The position numbers were made by a program, and so were the translations under genes. A stretch of DNA of 64,000 nucleotides from assembly GCA_027493625.1 (NCBI GenBank), contig JAOSKM010000001.1, positions 1,207,489-1,271,488 of the forward strand. The letters run 5' to 3'. Positions 50,801 through 61,012 of the stretch are shown here, in pieces. Every line of letters starts with the position of its first letter. Within the stretch, counting starts at the first letter, position 1. The notes beneath the pieces are model-generated. The model was not told the origin of the DNA. It saw only the letters and a program-made list of their open reading frames with translations, and did not search any database. The stretch comes from Planctomycetota bacterium (lineage in GTDB: Bacteria > Planctomycetota > UBA8742 > UBA2392).

Positions 50801-51417
50801 CCCTGAACCTCACCAACGTGCTTCGCACCGGCGGCACCGCGGCCGGCGGCAGCGGCTTCACTTACAGCCTGGTGGGCGGCGTGCTGAGCGTGGCCCCCAG
50901 CGCCACCCTGGACGCCAACGACGTAGGCACCAACATCTACACCATGGACGTCGATGACGGCACCAACACCGTCACCATCAACGTCACCATCACCGTGCTG
51001 GGCAACTCCGGCGCCATCACGATCACCAACATCTCGCCCCTGGCGGCCGGCACCGTGGGCGCGGTCTACGCCACGGTCACCCTGACGGCGACCGGCGGCA
51101 CCGGCCCTTACACCTACAGCGTGCTCTCGGGCGCCCTGCCCGCGGGCCTGAGCCTCAGCCCGGCCGGCGACATCACGGGCACGCCGACCACCGCGGGCAC
51201 GGCCAACTTCACCGTGCGCGCCGTGGACAGCCTGAATGACTCGGGCACCAAGGCCTTCAGCCTGACGGTCAACGCCCCCAGCAGCGGCTCAAGCGGCGGC
51301 GGGGGAGGAGGCGGAGGCGGCGGCTGCGCGGCGAACGACGCCGGCGGCAGCGCCTGGCTGGCTCTGCTGGGCCTGCTGGGTCTGGTCGCGCTGGCCATCC
51401 GCACGCGCAAGGCCTAG
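47870..51417 (+). CDS. large secreted GEVED/choice-of-anchor/Ig-repeat protein with C-terminal sorting tail, one frameshift
   Basis: The product has a signal peptide (MSSYRIKSLLALMLLAACFG). A GEVED-like domain follows (GGIAAWLDLNGDGDYADANE, then GFGQCEEYDAVI), then a choice-of-anchor D-type repeat, a jelly-roll region (LPYTEDFEGASPLANWAISG) and several Ig/cadherin-like repeats. The tail is a poly-Gly run, GCAANDAGGS, a hydrophobic helix and RTRKA. The reading frame stops at 50756 after AQNDPPA; adding one C to the five-C run at about 50748 continues it for a total of 1182 residues. It is very likely a surface-exposed adhesin or matrix protein. It is the paralog of the next gene. Confidence 0.8.
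49658..50742 (+). repeat. 1.1-kb direct repeat, copy A
   Basis: From GGCAACTGGGTTGACGCCGG to GCCCAGAACGA, this segment is nearly identical at the DNA level to 53752-54836, offset by 4094 bases. It encodes the Ig-like repeats of the first surface protein. Confidence 0.9.
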
Positions 51418-51837
51418 TCGCAAGCAACAACCGTAAGCCCAAGGGGGAGGCGACCACGCCTCCCCCTTCGCGTTATTGTCCCATCCCTGCAATAGACTTG
51501 ATCGCTTTTTCGGATGTCGTTAGCGACTGCGCGCAGGCCGGAACAAACGATCACAATGCATGACCTTGCAATGCTTCTTGTTACGGGCTGCCGGGTGCAC
51601 CACCTGCAGTAGTTGTTGAACGTCAGATCGTCACAGCATCAAAATATGGAGGTGATTTCTCGTTTTATCGTTGGATTGCCGTCTCCGCGATGACAGATTC
51701 GCCATCCATCAGGTCTTTCAAGTGCAACCGTCGGTTCCATGCCACGCCGCCCAAAGGGCGTGCAATCTGCATGGGCGGCCGGGGGAGCGATCAAACCTTG
51801 GCGTCAATTGAGACGCCGCTTTGAGTGGGGAGAGCAG
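51418..51837. other. 420-base intergenic region with terminator and leader hairpin
   Basis: It begins with the terminator at 51441-51468. The middle is AT-richer and featureless to my eye. It ends with GGCGTCAATTGAGACGCC, a small hairpin about 20 bases before the ribosome-binding GTGGGGAG of the second surface-protein gene. Confidence 0.5.
51441..51468 (+). terminator. terminator after the first surface-protein gene
   Basis: AAGGGGGAGGCG pairs with CGCCTCCCCCTT across ACCA. The same hairpin follows the second surface-protein gene, including the flanking CGCAAGCAACAACCG. Confidence 0.8.
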
Positions 51838-54800
51838 ATGATGAAGGTGAATCACGCAGGGATGATGTTGGCTGTTCTGGTCGTGGCGTCCGTTGTCTCA
51901 ACCTTGCTGAGTGCTCAGACGTTCAGCAATGCCGGCGCAATCACGATTCCCAGCTCCAGCGCGGCCACGCCGTATCCCAGCACCATCAACGTCACAGGAC
52001 TGACAGGCACGCCTGCCAGTATCACAGTCACGCTCACAGGTGTCTCGCACACTTGGCCTGACGACATCGACATACTGCTCGAGAACCCCAATGGGGACGC
52101 GATCATGCTGATGTCAGACTGCGGCTGGGGGACGACATCGCGGGCATAAACCTGACTTTCGATGACTCCGCCGCCGGCCTCCTCCCGGACTCCTCTGTCA
52201 TCAGCGCCGGCACCTATCGGCCGTCGGACTACGTTACCACCGACAACCTGCCAGCGCCGGCGCCCGCAGCGCCCGTTCATCGGCACCACACTGGCAGCGC
52301 TGATCAACGGCTCGATGAACGGCGACTGGAAGCTCTACGTGGCGGACGACACCGGCGGCGATCAAGGCGGCATTTCCGGCGGCTGGTCGATCACCTTCGA
52401 CATTCCGGGTGACCCCGAGATCAACGTGCAGGGCCCCAACACCGCCAACATCGCAAGCGGCGCCACTGCCAACATCGGCGCAGCACAGACCGGAGTTGCG
52501 AACGCCTACACCTTTACCGTCGAAAACGTCGGGATCACCAACCCGCTGAACGTCACTGCACTCACCGCAGCCGCCAGCGGCGTGGGCAATGTTACTGTTA
52601 CTGCCAATCCCACACTGGTACCCGCGTCTCCTGTTCCGGCGAACAGTTCCGCGACCTTCAACGTGGATGTCACCCCGACCGCTAACGGTCCCTTCGAGTT
52701 CACCATCACCATCACCAACAATGATGCCAACGAAGGCACATACACCGTGATCGTGCAGGGTGACGGAGCACCCCAGGTCACAGGCGCATATGCCGAAGAC
52801 TTCGAAAGCGGCGGCGCGAACTGGCTCACCGGCGGCGCCAGCGCCAGCATCTGGGAACTCGGCACGCCCAGTGTCGTGGGACCGACGGCCGCTCACTCCG
52901 GCTCCAGTTGCTGGGGAACGGTGATTGCCGGCAACTACGGCGCCAACAACCTGCAGGCTTACCTGTTCTCCCCGCTGCTGGAGCTGACCGGCACCACGCA
53001 GCCAACCGTCAGTTTCTTCCACTACATGAATGCGGAAGATACCTGGGACGGCGGCGCGTTGCAGATCAGCGTAAACGGCGGCGCCTATGTCACCCTGGCA
53101 CAGGGCGATCCTGGCTTCCTGTTGAACGGCCCCAACGACACGGACGTGGACGGCTGCGCAGACGAAGTCGACGGCTGGAGCGGAAACCCCACGGGATCGG
53201 GCTGGGCCCAGGTTGTCATCGACCTGCTTACCTTGACATCGGCTACCGTCACCAACACCGACACCATCCGCTTCCGCTTCTGGTTTGGTTCTGACGGTTT
53301 TAGCAACGCGTTCCCCGGCTGGTACATCGACGACTTCGCCGTCGGCGAACCGGCCGAGATTGACGTGCAGCGCCCGGCCGGAACCAGCCTCGGCTCCGGA
53401 ACCGGTCCTGCCACAGACGCACTGAACAGCGTGTCGACCACGGGCCAGAACTTCACCTACACGATCGCGAATCCGGGCGGCGTTCCCCTGGCGCTGACCG
53501 GCTCTCCGCTGGTGGATGCGCCGGCCGGCAGCCAGAACAACTGCACCGTCAGCGTGACTACCCAGCCCGCCGACACCAGCATCGCGGTTGGCGGCACGAC
53601 CACCTTCGTGATCAGCGTGACGCCGAGCAGCGCGGCGGCCTTTGACTTCGTTTTGACCATCGACAGCATCGACAGTGATGAACCCACTTACACCATTAAC
53701 GTAAGCGGAACCGGCGTGGTTAATGCGCCGCCCGTGGTCACCGTAGGCACCGGCAACTGGGTTGACGCCGGCGGCGGCCTGTTCACCCTGACCCTCAACC
53801 CGGGCGCCACCATCAACGACACACTCAACGTTGACGACCCCACGCCCAACGACATGACTGTTGACGTGATCACTGCGGCAGCCCTGACCGGCATCACCGG
53901 CCAGCCCGCCGACATCACCACGCCGACAGCCGGCACCATCAACCTGACCTGGACCGGCACCGCCGACGCCAGCAACGCCCCGGGCAACTACGACTGGACC
54001 ATCGACATCAGCGACGGCACCAGCACCACCAGCATCACCGCCCGCATCATCATCGTGGATGTGCCGCCCCAGCACACCATCCTGAACGCCAGCGGCGGCG
54101 ACGGCTCGGCCGGCAGCCCGTACACCTACACCTTCGCGGTGGGCAACACCGGCGCCAACAGCGTGGACCTGGCCACCGTCACTGACGCCAACACCAGCCA
54201 GACCGTCACCATCTCCGGCACGCCCAACCAGACCAGCGGCCCGACCGGCGGCACCGGCTTCCAGTTCACGCTGGCGGCCAACGCCCTCACCGTCGCGCCT
54301 GCCGGCGCACTGGTGGCGGCCGACGTCGGCACCCAGGTGTTTGAAGTGGTCGTCAGCGATGGCAACGTCGCCAACGACCAGACCATCACGGTCTCCCTCG
54401 ACGTGGTGGCCAACGTCCCGCCGGCCGTAAGTGTCGGCACCTCCAACTGGGTGGACGCCGGCGGCGGTCTGTTCACCCTGACCCTCAACCCGGGCGCTGC
54501 CATCAACGACACGCTCGTGGTCACCGACGCCACGCCGGACAACATGACGGTTGACGTCACCGCCCCGGGCACCGCGCTCACCGGCCTCACCGCCGAACCC
54601 GCGGACATCGCCGCCCCGACGGCCGGCCCGATCAACCTGACCTGGACCGGCACGGCGGCCGCCAGCAACACGCCGGGCAACTACAACTGGACCATCGACA
54701 TCAACGACGGCACCAGCTCGACGGTCATCACCGCCCGCATCATCGTGGTTGACGTGGCCCCGCAGCACACGGCCGCCACTGGCATCAGCGGCGACGGCTC

Positions 54801-55506
54801 GGTGGGCACCCCGTACGCCACCACCTTTGCCCAGAACGACCCGGTCACACTCAGCGTCAGCCTGGCCAACGTTACCGATGCCAACACCGGCCAGACCCTT
54901 ACCCTGACCAACATCGCGCAGGGAAGCGGTCCCACCGGCGGCAGCGGTTTCACCTTCAGCCTGGCCGGCGGCGTGCTGAGCGTCGCACCCACCGCTACGC
55001 TGGTTGCGGCCGATATTGGCGTCCAGGTGTTCAGCATGGACGTTGACGACGGGCCCAACACGGTCACCATCAACGTCAGCATCACGGTGCTGGGCAACTC
55101 CGGCGCCATCACCTTCACAAACACCAGTCCGCTGGCCGGCGGCACCGTGGGCGTGGTCTACGCCACGGTCACCCTGGTGGCCACCGGCGGTTCCGCGCCT
55201 TACACCTACAGCCTGGTCAACGGCACCAGCCTGCCGGCCGGCCTGAGCCTCAGCGCCACCGGCGACATCACGGGAACCCCGACCGCCGCGGGCACGGTCA
55301 GCTTCGACGTGCGCGCCGTGGACAACGCAAGCGATTCAGCGGTCGCCAGCTTCCAGATCACTATCAGTGCCCCGAGCAGCGGCTCTGGCGGCGGCGGCGG
55401 TGACGACGGCGGCTGCAGCAGCGGCGGCAGCGCCCCGTACAGCTGGATGCTGCTGCTGGGCCTGCTGGGCCTGGGCGCAGTGGCCATCCGCACCCGCAAG
55501 GCCTAG
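51838..55506 (+). CDS. large secreted P-domain/Ig-repeat protein with C-terminal sorting tail, two compensating frameshifts
   Basis: The product (about 1222 residues) has a signal peptide (GMMLAVLVVASVVSTLLSAQ) and a proprotein-convertase P-like domain (HTWPDDIDILLENPNGD, then INGSMNGDWKLYVADDTGGD). It continues with choice-of-anchor D repeats, a jelly-roll domain and the Ig-like repeats shared with its neighbour. It ends in Gly/Asp-rich GGCSSGGS, a hydrophobic helix and RTRKA. A one-base loss in a G run near 52127 gives a stop at 52147; one extra base near 52275 restores the frame. Between them the corrected frame reads DDIAGINLTFDDSAAGLLPD, which fits the P domain. Start is ATG 51838 or 51841. 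Confidence 0.8.
53752..54836 (+). repeat. 1.1-kb direct repeat, copy B
   Basis: Nearly identical to 49658-50742, with scattered substitutions only, in the second surface-protein gene. Recombination between the copies would delete 4094 bases and fuse the genes in frame. Confidence 0.9.
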
Positions 55507-55529
55507 TCGCAAGCAACAACCGCAAACCC

Positions 55530-55562
55530 AGGGGGGAGGCGATCACGCCTCCCCCTTCGTTT
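55530..55562 (+). terminator. terminator after the second surface-protein gene
   Basis: GGGGGGAGGCG pairs with CGCCTCCCCC across ATCA, followed by TTCGTTTTC. It is the duplicate of 51441-51468. Confidence 0.8.
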
Positions 55563-55712
55563 TCTGTGCCCTGTCTCATGCAAGTCGTTCTTTGCGTTTG
55601 CCTTTGTGCGAGCTATGATTTTTTCACCCTATCTGCATCCGGGTTTGTTTCAGGCCGCGCGTACGGCCTATCCAGCATTGCCGTTGGGGCGGCACTAAGT
55701 GGGGAGATGAAG

Positions 55713-56261
55713 ATGATCGGCAAGTTGTTCGCTTGGCTTGGCGTCGTGGCTCTGTTCGGTACAGCGCTGGCGGCGCAGCAGGACATCGTTGTGCAGTACC
55801 CGGTGGGTACAACCCTGGCACACGGCACCGCCGTTGACCTGGGCGACCACCCGGACAAGGCGCCCTACAACCTGACCATCCGCATCGTCAACATCGGGAC
55901 CGGCACGAACCTCGTGCTGGATACCAGCGCTTCCAACCGCCCCTGCGATGGCGCCGCGGCCATTCGCTGCAACTGGTTCATCACGCAGCCGGCATCGACC
56001 ACCCTGGCGCCCGCCGCCTCGACCGACTTCACCATGGACATTACGCCCAACGATGACGGCAAGTGGTCCGTCTGGCTGGCGGTCTACAGCGACGACCCGG
56101 ACACCCCGATCTATTCCATCATGTTCAGGGGCACAGCCGGCAAAGAAGAGGAAGAAGACGACTGCTCCACCAACGAAGGCAGCGGTCTCAGCTTCCTGCT
56201 GCTGCTGGGCGCCGTGAGCGCTCTGGCCGTCGGCGTCCGGATGCGCTCGGCGCGCGTGTAG
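55713..56261 (+). CDS. small secreted protein with the shared C-terminal sorting tail
   Basis: The 182-residue product has a signal peptide (MIGKLFAWLGVVALFGTALA), one choice-of-anchor D-like beta domain (APYNLTIRIVNIGTGTNLVL and SVWLAVYSDDPDTPIYSIMF), an acidic EEEEDDCSTNEGS stretch, a hydrophobic helix and RMRSARV. It is thus a single-domain relative of the two giant proteins upstream. I start at the ATG at 55713, because the GTGGGGAG ribosome-binding site is too close to the ATG at 55707. The same GTGGGGAG precedes all three genes. Confidence 0.75.
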   Translation: MIGKLFAWLGVVALFGTALAAQQDIVVQYPVGTTLAHGTAVDLGDHPDKAPYNLTIRIVNIGTGTNLVLDTSASNRPCDGAAAIRCNWFITQPASTTLAPAASTDFTMDITPNDDGKWSVWLAVYSDDPDTPIYSIMFRGTAGKEEEEDDCSTNEGSGLSFLLLLGAVSALAVGVRMRSARV

Positions 56262-56278
56262 CGCTGTTTCAAATCGCG

Positions 56279-56310
56279 AACGGGGAGGCTGCGGCCTCCC
56301 CGTTTCGTTT
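56279..56310 (+). terminator. terminator after the small surface protein
   Basis: AACGGGGAGGC pairs with GCCTCCCCGTT, followed by TCGTTT. Confidence 0.75.
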
Positions 56311-56352
56311 GGCCGGTTGCCGAAGCGCCCGTCAGCCCCATAATTGAACGGG

Positions 56353-57468
56353 ATGATCGACCACCCCTACATCAGCGACCCGGAATACTCCACGACGGTG
56401 GTCTCCTGGTACGACGGCGGCCTGCACTTCTTCCGTGACGTGCCGGCAGGGGCCGACGGCATCGAGCTGTTCAATGTGTTTCACCTGGCGTACGGCACGA
56501 TCTTCGTGTTCGCGTGGCTGATGTGTTACCTGTGGTGGAAGCGCGGCAGCTTCCGGGTGAACAAGCGGCAGGTGCTGGACAGCATCCTGGTGGCCGTGGC
56601 CGCAATCGTGATCGGCGGGCGCCTGGGCGAGGCGATCTTTTACCAGCCCGAGTACTATTTCTCGAAGCCGATCCGCCTGCTCACCAACGCCAGCGGCTTC
56701 ACCATCCACGGCATGATCCTGGGCACCATCATCGCCTTCTGGTTCTGGGCGCGTTTCATCAAACGGCCCTGGTTCCACCTGCTGGACCAGAGCGTGATCT
56801 TCGTGGCCTTCGGCACCATCCTCGGTCGCGTCGCGAACTTCCTGGCGGCCGACCTGTGGGGCCGTGAATCCAGCCTGCCGTGGGCGGTGCGTTTTCCGAT
56901 GCGGGGCCCGTTGTTCAGCCGCGTGGTTGCCAACCAGCAGGGCGAGACATTCCGCGTCGTCACGACCCAGCTCGAGAGCGGCACCAACGCTTACCACATC
57001 GAGAAATGGGTTCCCGACCAGGGGTACGAGCTGCTGCAGGAAGGCACGCTTTACAGCTATTCCGTGGGCGCACCTGATTCGGGCGTCATCGAACTGGTGC
57101 GCATGGTGGTCACCACGCCGCGCCACCCCAGCCAGCTGTACCAGGCCTTCACCGAGGGCATCGTCCTGCTGCTGATCCTGGTGCTGGTGCGCATGCGCAC
57201 GAAAACCGTGGGCGTGCTCTCGGCCTGGTTCCTGGTCTGTTATGGCGGATTGCGCATGGTCAGCGAGTTCTTCCGGCAGCCTGAGCCGGGGCTGGGCTAC
57301 CTGCTGGGGCTCACGCGCGGGCAACTGCTCAGCCTGTCGATGGTGGCGGGCGGACTGATCCTGTTCGGCTGGATCAGGCGCAAGCCGATCCTGATCGAGA
57401 GCATCGCTACAAACGCGCCCGGATTTGATAAGCCCGTGACCGCTGCGCCGGAAAGCAAGGCGGGATAG
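56353..57468 (+). CDS. lgt: phosphatidylglycerol-prolipoprotein diacylglyceryl transferase
   Basis: Lgt adds diacylglycerol to the lipobox Cys of prolipoproteins in the inner membrane. The 371-residue product has about seven helices, the His of TIHGMILGTIIA, the signature LGRVANFLAADLWGRESS, the HPSQLYQAFTEG block and GLTRGQLLSLSM at the end. It is longer than typical Lgt because of a periplasmic insertion (about residues 190-250). Several substrates, that is lipoproteins with clear lipoboxes, are encoded in this window. A TTG at 56344 is an alternative start. Confidence 0.92.
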   Translation: MIDHPYISDPEYSTTVVSWYDGGLHFFRDVPAGADGIELFNVFHLAYGTIFVFAWLMCYLWWKRGSFRVNKRQVLDSILVAVAAIVIGGRLGEAIFYQPEYYFSKPIRLLTNASGFTIHGMILGTIIAFWFWARFIKRPWFHLLDQSVIFVAFGTILGRVANFLAADLWGRESSLPWAVRFPMRGPLFSRVVANQQGETFRVVTTQLESGTNAYHIEKWVPDQGYELLQEGTLYSYSVGAPDSGVIELVRMVVTTPRHPSQLYQAFTEGIVLLLILVLVRMRTKTVGVLSAWFLVCYGGLRMVSEFFRQPEPGLGYLLGLTRGQLLSLSMVAGGLILFGWIRRKPILIESIATNAPGFDKPVTAAPESKAG

Positions 57469-57498
57469 ACTTTTTCCAATCACAGGCGGGCGGTCCTG

Positions 57499-58701
57499 AT
57501 GGCGACACTGAAACCAAGATCCGTGCGGCTGCCGCTGCTGATCGCACTGCCGGTCCTTGTGCTGCTGGGTCTCGCGGCCGTGCTTTTATCGGGGCAGGAG
57601 CCTCCGCCGCCACCCCGGCCGCCGGCGCCGAACCTGCCCGAACCCGACAATACTCCTCCACCGCAGCCTGATGCCGACCCGCTGCAAGCGGACCCGGACC
57701 CGCAGCCCCGCCCCATCAGCGGGGCGCCTGCCACCGCGCAGGAGGCCGAGGAGATGGCGGACGAAGCCTGGGGAGCGCTGGAGAACATCCGCGCGCGCCT
57801 TGAGCTGAAGTACAAGGGCGCCGAATACAAGCTGGATCGCGGCTGGACTATCGCCATCCTGATGCGCCGCCTGGAGCGGCTTGACGGGAAACACTTCAAG
57901 GGTACCGATTTCGCGCTGGGTTTCCCCGAGGGCGACGAACCGATCGCCGTGGTCCGCTGCGTCACCCGGTGCGGTGACAGCCTGCCCGATGGCGAACTCA
58001 AGCTGACCGTCAACCTGCGAACCGGGATTACCCAGAAGGCCGGCCGCCTGCTGGCACGAACGCCGGAGGGGCTGCTCCTGCTGGGTGAGCGCGAGTACGC
58101 CAGGCTGGACGAATTCTTGTGTGAGGCGCTCTTCCGGCACAGCGAGAGACAGCAGGCGCAGAGCGGCGGCGGCCTTGCGCCTTTGGACGGGCTGTACGAC
58201 GACCCGGAAGAGCCGTTCGATGCCGCCAGTCTCAGCGCCAAGGCCGTGGCGAATCGTCCACTCGCTGTCGAGTTCGCCTGTCGCAGCGTGAATGGCGAAC
58301 GCCTGGCCGAACCGGCCGTGATCACGCTGGACTATGCAGACAACACAGTCTCCATCAGCAGTGTGAGCGCGAAGAGCTGGATGCCGCTGCCGGATGATCG
58401 AGAAGCATTCAAGGATCAATGTCGCTGGTACCTGCGCATCCTGGCAGGCACAGCGCGCAATGCCCTCGAGGCCGGCACACCTCGCGATCGGATAACACTG
58501 GCAGGAGAGCAACGGTTCGGCTGGGCCATGCGCTATGCGAGATTGCTGCCCCTGGACGTCAAGCTGACGATCAGCGAGGCGGAGCCCTGGACGATCACGC
58601 TGGAGGTCGCGACGCAGTTCGGCCGTCCCCTGCCATTCAAGCCGCTGAGATATGTCACAGGGGGCAAAGACGGCCGGGACGGGTGGGAAGATGGCGACTG
58701 A
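57499..58701 (+). CDS. membrane-anchored protein with Pro-rich linker, unknown function
   Basis: The 400-residue product has an N-terminal signal-anchor (SVRLPLLIALPVLVLLGLAA), a Pro/Asp-rich linker of about 40 residues, and then a mostly alpha/beta domain with two Cys (VVRCVTRCGD). The domain is not recognised. The ATG at 57499 has a weak upstream site. It lies between lgt and the PDZ protein and may be in one transcript with lgt (30-base gap). Confidence 0.65.
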   Translation: MATLKPRSVRLPLLIALPVLVLLGLAAVLLSGQEPPPPPRPPAPNLPEPDNTPPPQPDADPLQADPDPQPRPISGAPATAQEAEEMADEAWGALENIRARLELKYKGAEYKLDRGWTIAILMRRLERLDGKHFKGTDFALGFPEGDEPIAVVRCVTRCGDSLPDGELKLTVNLRTGITQKAGRLLARTPEGLLLLGEREYARLDEFLCEALFRHSERQQAQSGGGLAPLDGLYDDPEEPFDAASLSAKAVANRPLAVEFACRSVNGERLAEPAVITLDYADNTVSISSVSAKSWMPLPDDREAFKDQCRWYLRILAGTARNALEAGTPRDRITLAGEQRFGWAMRYARLLPLDVKLTISEAEPWTITLEVATQFGRPLPFKPLRYVTGGKDGRDGWEDGD

Positions 58702-58782
58702 TTTTTCCGCCCAGCTCGCGGGCAAAAAGCCCAAAATAGACGAACCGGAATCACTCCGTGCGCGTACTAGGTTCAGGAGCTG

Positions 58783-61005
58783 ATGAGGGGCCTCATGTCT
58801 TCGAGTCGACTTAGCGGACTCAACATCGTTCTGCTCGTGGTCACCGTGCTGTCGTTAATGGTCGGCGCTTACGGCTTCATTACCGGCGGCCTGGGCGACC
58901 GCACACCGCAGGCAAATGCGGTGAGCGCGCGGCCGCTCGACACCGACCTGGACCCGGCGTCGGGTGAAACTTCCCGGCCGCTTGAGGCGGCTCCCACGAC
59001 CTCCGGCAGCACTCCACGCGATCCCAAGGTCGGCGACACTACGAAAGCGCCGCAGCCGCAGGACACCAGCACCGGCAAGGCTCCGGGCGTCGAACTGCAG
59101 GCGGAGGTGCAGTCTGACCCATCGGATCGCGGCGACGCCGTGATCCAGGGCAGAGTGATCGCCCCCAACGGCGAGCCGGTGTCCGGTGCCGCCGTCACCG
59201 CGCGCCGAAGCAACCTGGACCTCCGCCCGCCCGAGTTCAGCGGCGATGAGCTTGAGCGCTACCGTGAGGAAGTCTCAGCCTTCCTGGCCCGTGCGGCGCG
59301 TGAGACGCGCAGTGTGAACACCGACGCCAAGGGAGAGTTCCGCTTCGCCGGGCTCGATGGCACGCTGGCCTACGACCTGTCCGCCTGGGCCGAAGGCCAC
59401 GGCAGCGGAGAGCTTGCCCGGGTGGCATCGGGCGACCAGGTTACCATCCTGCTCTCGGCCGAAAGCCTGCTGCACGGGCGCGTGGAAACCCCGGACGGCA
59501 AACCGGTCACCAGCTTCCGGGTACGCGCCTGGCGCCCCAACCGCCAATGGGAGGCGATCAGCCGCAGCGTCGATGACGCGGAAGGGAAGTTCAGCCTGCC
59601 CGCCAAGACGGGCCAGATGCAGGTGGAAATCACCGCCACCGGCTTCACCCAGGAAAAGCCCATGGACATCGAGGTGGGCTCAGAGGGCGCGGTGATCGTG
59701 CTGCAGCAGGCCGCGATCCTGAGCGGCGTGGTGACAGACAAGGAAGGCAACGCGCTGGCGAACGCCACGGTGCGGCTGGGAGGCGGCGAGGACCGCAACC
59801 GCCGCGGCTGGAACCAGGAAGGTGCCGCCGCGGCCACGGCGCGCACCGACAGTAAGGGACGCTATCGCTTCGACACGCTCATGCCGAAGGAAACCCGCTT
59901 CACGGCTTCGCTCGGAGAGATGTCCGAGACCCGCACCATCACTCTGGTGCAGGGCGAGAACACGCTCGATTTCCTGATGGACGTCGGTGCGGTGATTCGC
60001 CTGCGCCTGACCGATCCGGCCGGCAAGCCGGTTGAGGCCGACTCGGTCTGGTTTCAGCAGAAGGGCGGGCGCAACTGGCCGCGCCCCGAACGCATGCCGT
60101 CCAGCGAGCCGGGACTGGCCGAATACGCGGGCATTGCACCCGGCGATTACACCATGACGGTCACGGCCGCCGGGCTGCCGGCCATCAAGCAGGACATCAC
60201 GGTTGCGGCCGGCAGCAACGAGCTGGCCCTGAAGTTCGCGACCGGCGCGATGCTGAGCGGGACGATCACCAGCAGCAGCGGCGGCAAGGTCGGCAACGTG
60301 GGCGTGCGCCTGCGCAAGGAAGATGAAGATCGCTGGGGCGGCTGGGGGACGGGCAGGTACGCGCAGGTTGGCGAAGACGGCACGTTCAAGCTGGGCCCCG
60401 CCGAGCCCGGTGTGTGGCGGCTCGAGGTTTACACCACGGGCAACTGGGCCGAGGTGTTTTCCGATACCGTTACGCTCAGCGAGGGCGAAAACACCCGCAA
60501 CGTGGTGGTGGACGCGGGCGCCACGGTGATCGTCAAGCTGGTCGACGAGCAGGGCAACGCGATCGCCTGGGGCAACGTGCAGCTGAGCGGCGCCAAGAAC
60601 TTCAACGCCAACTCCAGCGGCGAAGGCGTCGCGACCATCAGCTTCGTCGAGGTCGGCAGCTACAGCCTGGTCGCCACCTCGCGCGGGCTGGCATCCCAGA
60701 GCCAGTTCGTCTCGCTGCGCGCCGGCGACAACCAGTTCACCGTGCGCCTGCAGAAGCCCAACTGTTGCCGGCTGACGCACATCTACCCCGACTCGCAGGC
60801 ATCAAAGCTGGGGCTGCAGGTCGGCGACCTGGTGATCGAGTACAACGGCGAATCGATCAGCAGCTGGGGCGGTCTGGGCCAGGCCATCCGCCGCACCAAG
60901 GCCACCGACGACGTGATCATGCTGGTGGAGCGCGGAGGCTCGATGTTGACTTTCAACCTCAAGGGCGGCACCGTCGGCATCGAAGGCACTGACGGCGTAC
61001 GCTAG
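58783..61005 (+). CDS. membrane-anchored carboxypeptidase-regulatory-like repeat protein with PDZ domain
   Basis: The 740-residue product has an N-terminal anchor ([20 protein letters not shown]) and a Pro/Thr-rich stalk. Five or so carboxypeptidase-regulatory-like beta-sandwich repeats follow ([40 protein letters not shown]), and a C-terminal PDZ domain ([20 protein letters not shown], then [12 protein letters not shown]). It is likely exposed outside the membrane and binds peptide termini. Start is ATG 58783 or 58795; both have AG-rich sites. The methyltransferase starts 7 bases after its stop. Confidence 0.78.
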   Translation: MRGLMSSSRLSGLNIVLLVVTVLSLMVGAYGFITGGLGDRTPQANAVSARPLDTDLDPASGETSRPLEAAPTTSGSTPRDPKVGDTTKAPQPQDTSTGKAPGVELQAEVQSDPSDRGDAVIQGRVIAPNGEPVSGAAVTARRSNLDLRPPEFSGDELERYREEVSAFLARAARETRSVNTDAKGEFRFAGLDGTLAYDLSAWAEGHGSGELARVASGDQVTILLSAESLLHGRVETPDGKPVTSFRVRAWRPNRQWEAISRSVDDAEGKFSLPAKTGQMQVEITATGFTQEKPMDIEVGSEGAVIVLQQAAILSGVVTDKEGNALANATVRLGGGEDRNRRGWNQEGAAAATARTDSKGRYRFDTLMPKETRFTASLGEMSETRTITLVQGENTLDFLMDVGAVIRLRLTDPAGKPVEADSVWFQQKGGRNWPRPERMPSSEPGLAEYAGIAPGDYTMTVTAAGLPAIKQDITVAAGSNELALKFATGAMLSGTITSSSGGKVGNVGVRLRKEDEDRWGGWGTGRYAQVGEDGTFKLGPAEPGVWRLEVYTTGNWAEVFSDTVTLSEGENTRNVVVDAGATVIVKLVDEQGNAIAWGNVQLSGAKNFNANSSGEGVATISFVEVGSYSLVATSRGLASQSQFVSLRAGDNQFTVRLQKPNCCRLTHIYPDSQASKLGLQVGDLVIEYNGESISSWGGLGQAIRRTKATDDVIMLVERGGSMLTFNLKGGTVGIEGTDGVR

Positions 61006-61012
61006 GACCTCC

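Noticed and set aside
51739..51837. c-di-GMP riboswitch before the second surface-protein gene
   Set aside because: ATCAAACC and paired GGCGTC/GACGCC are suggestive, but the conserved junction and receptor sequences are missing.
48620..54768. Very long minus-strand open frames (684 and 844 codons) opposite the surface-protein genes
   Set aside because: Both are Gly/Val/Ala/Asp-rich shadows of repetitive coding sequence; the plus strand has signal peptides, domains and terminators.
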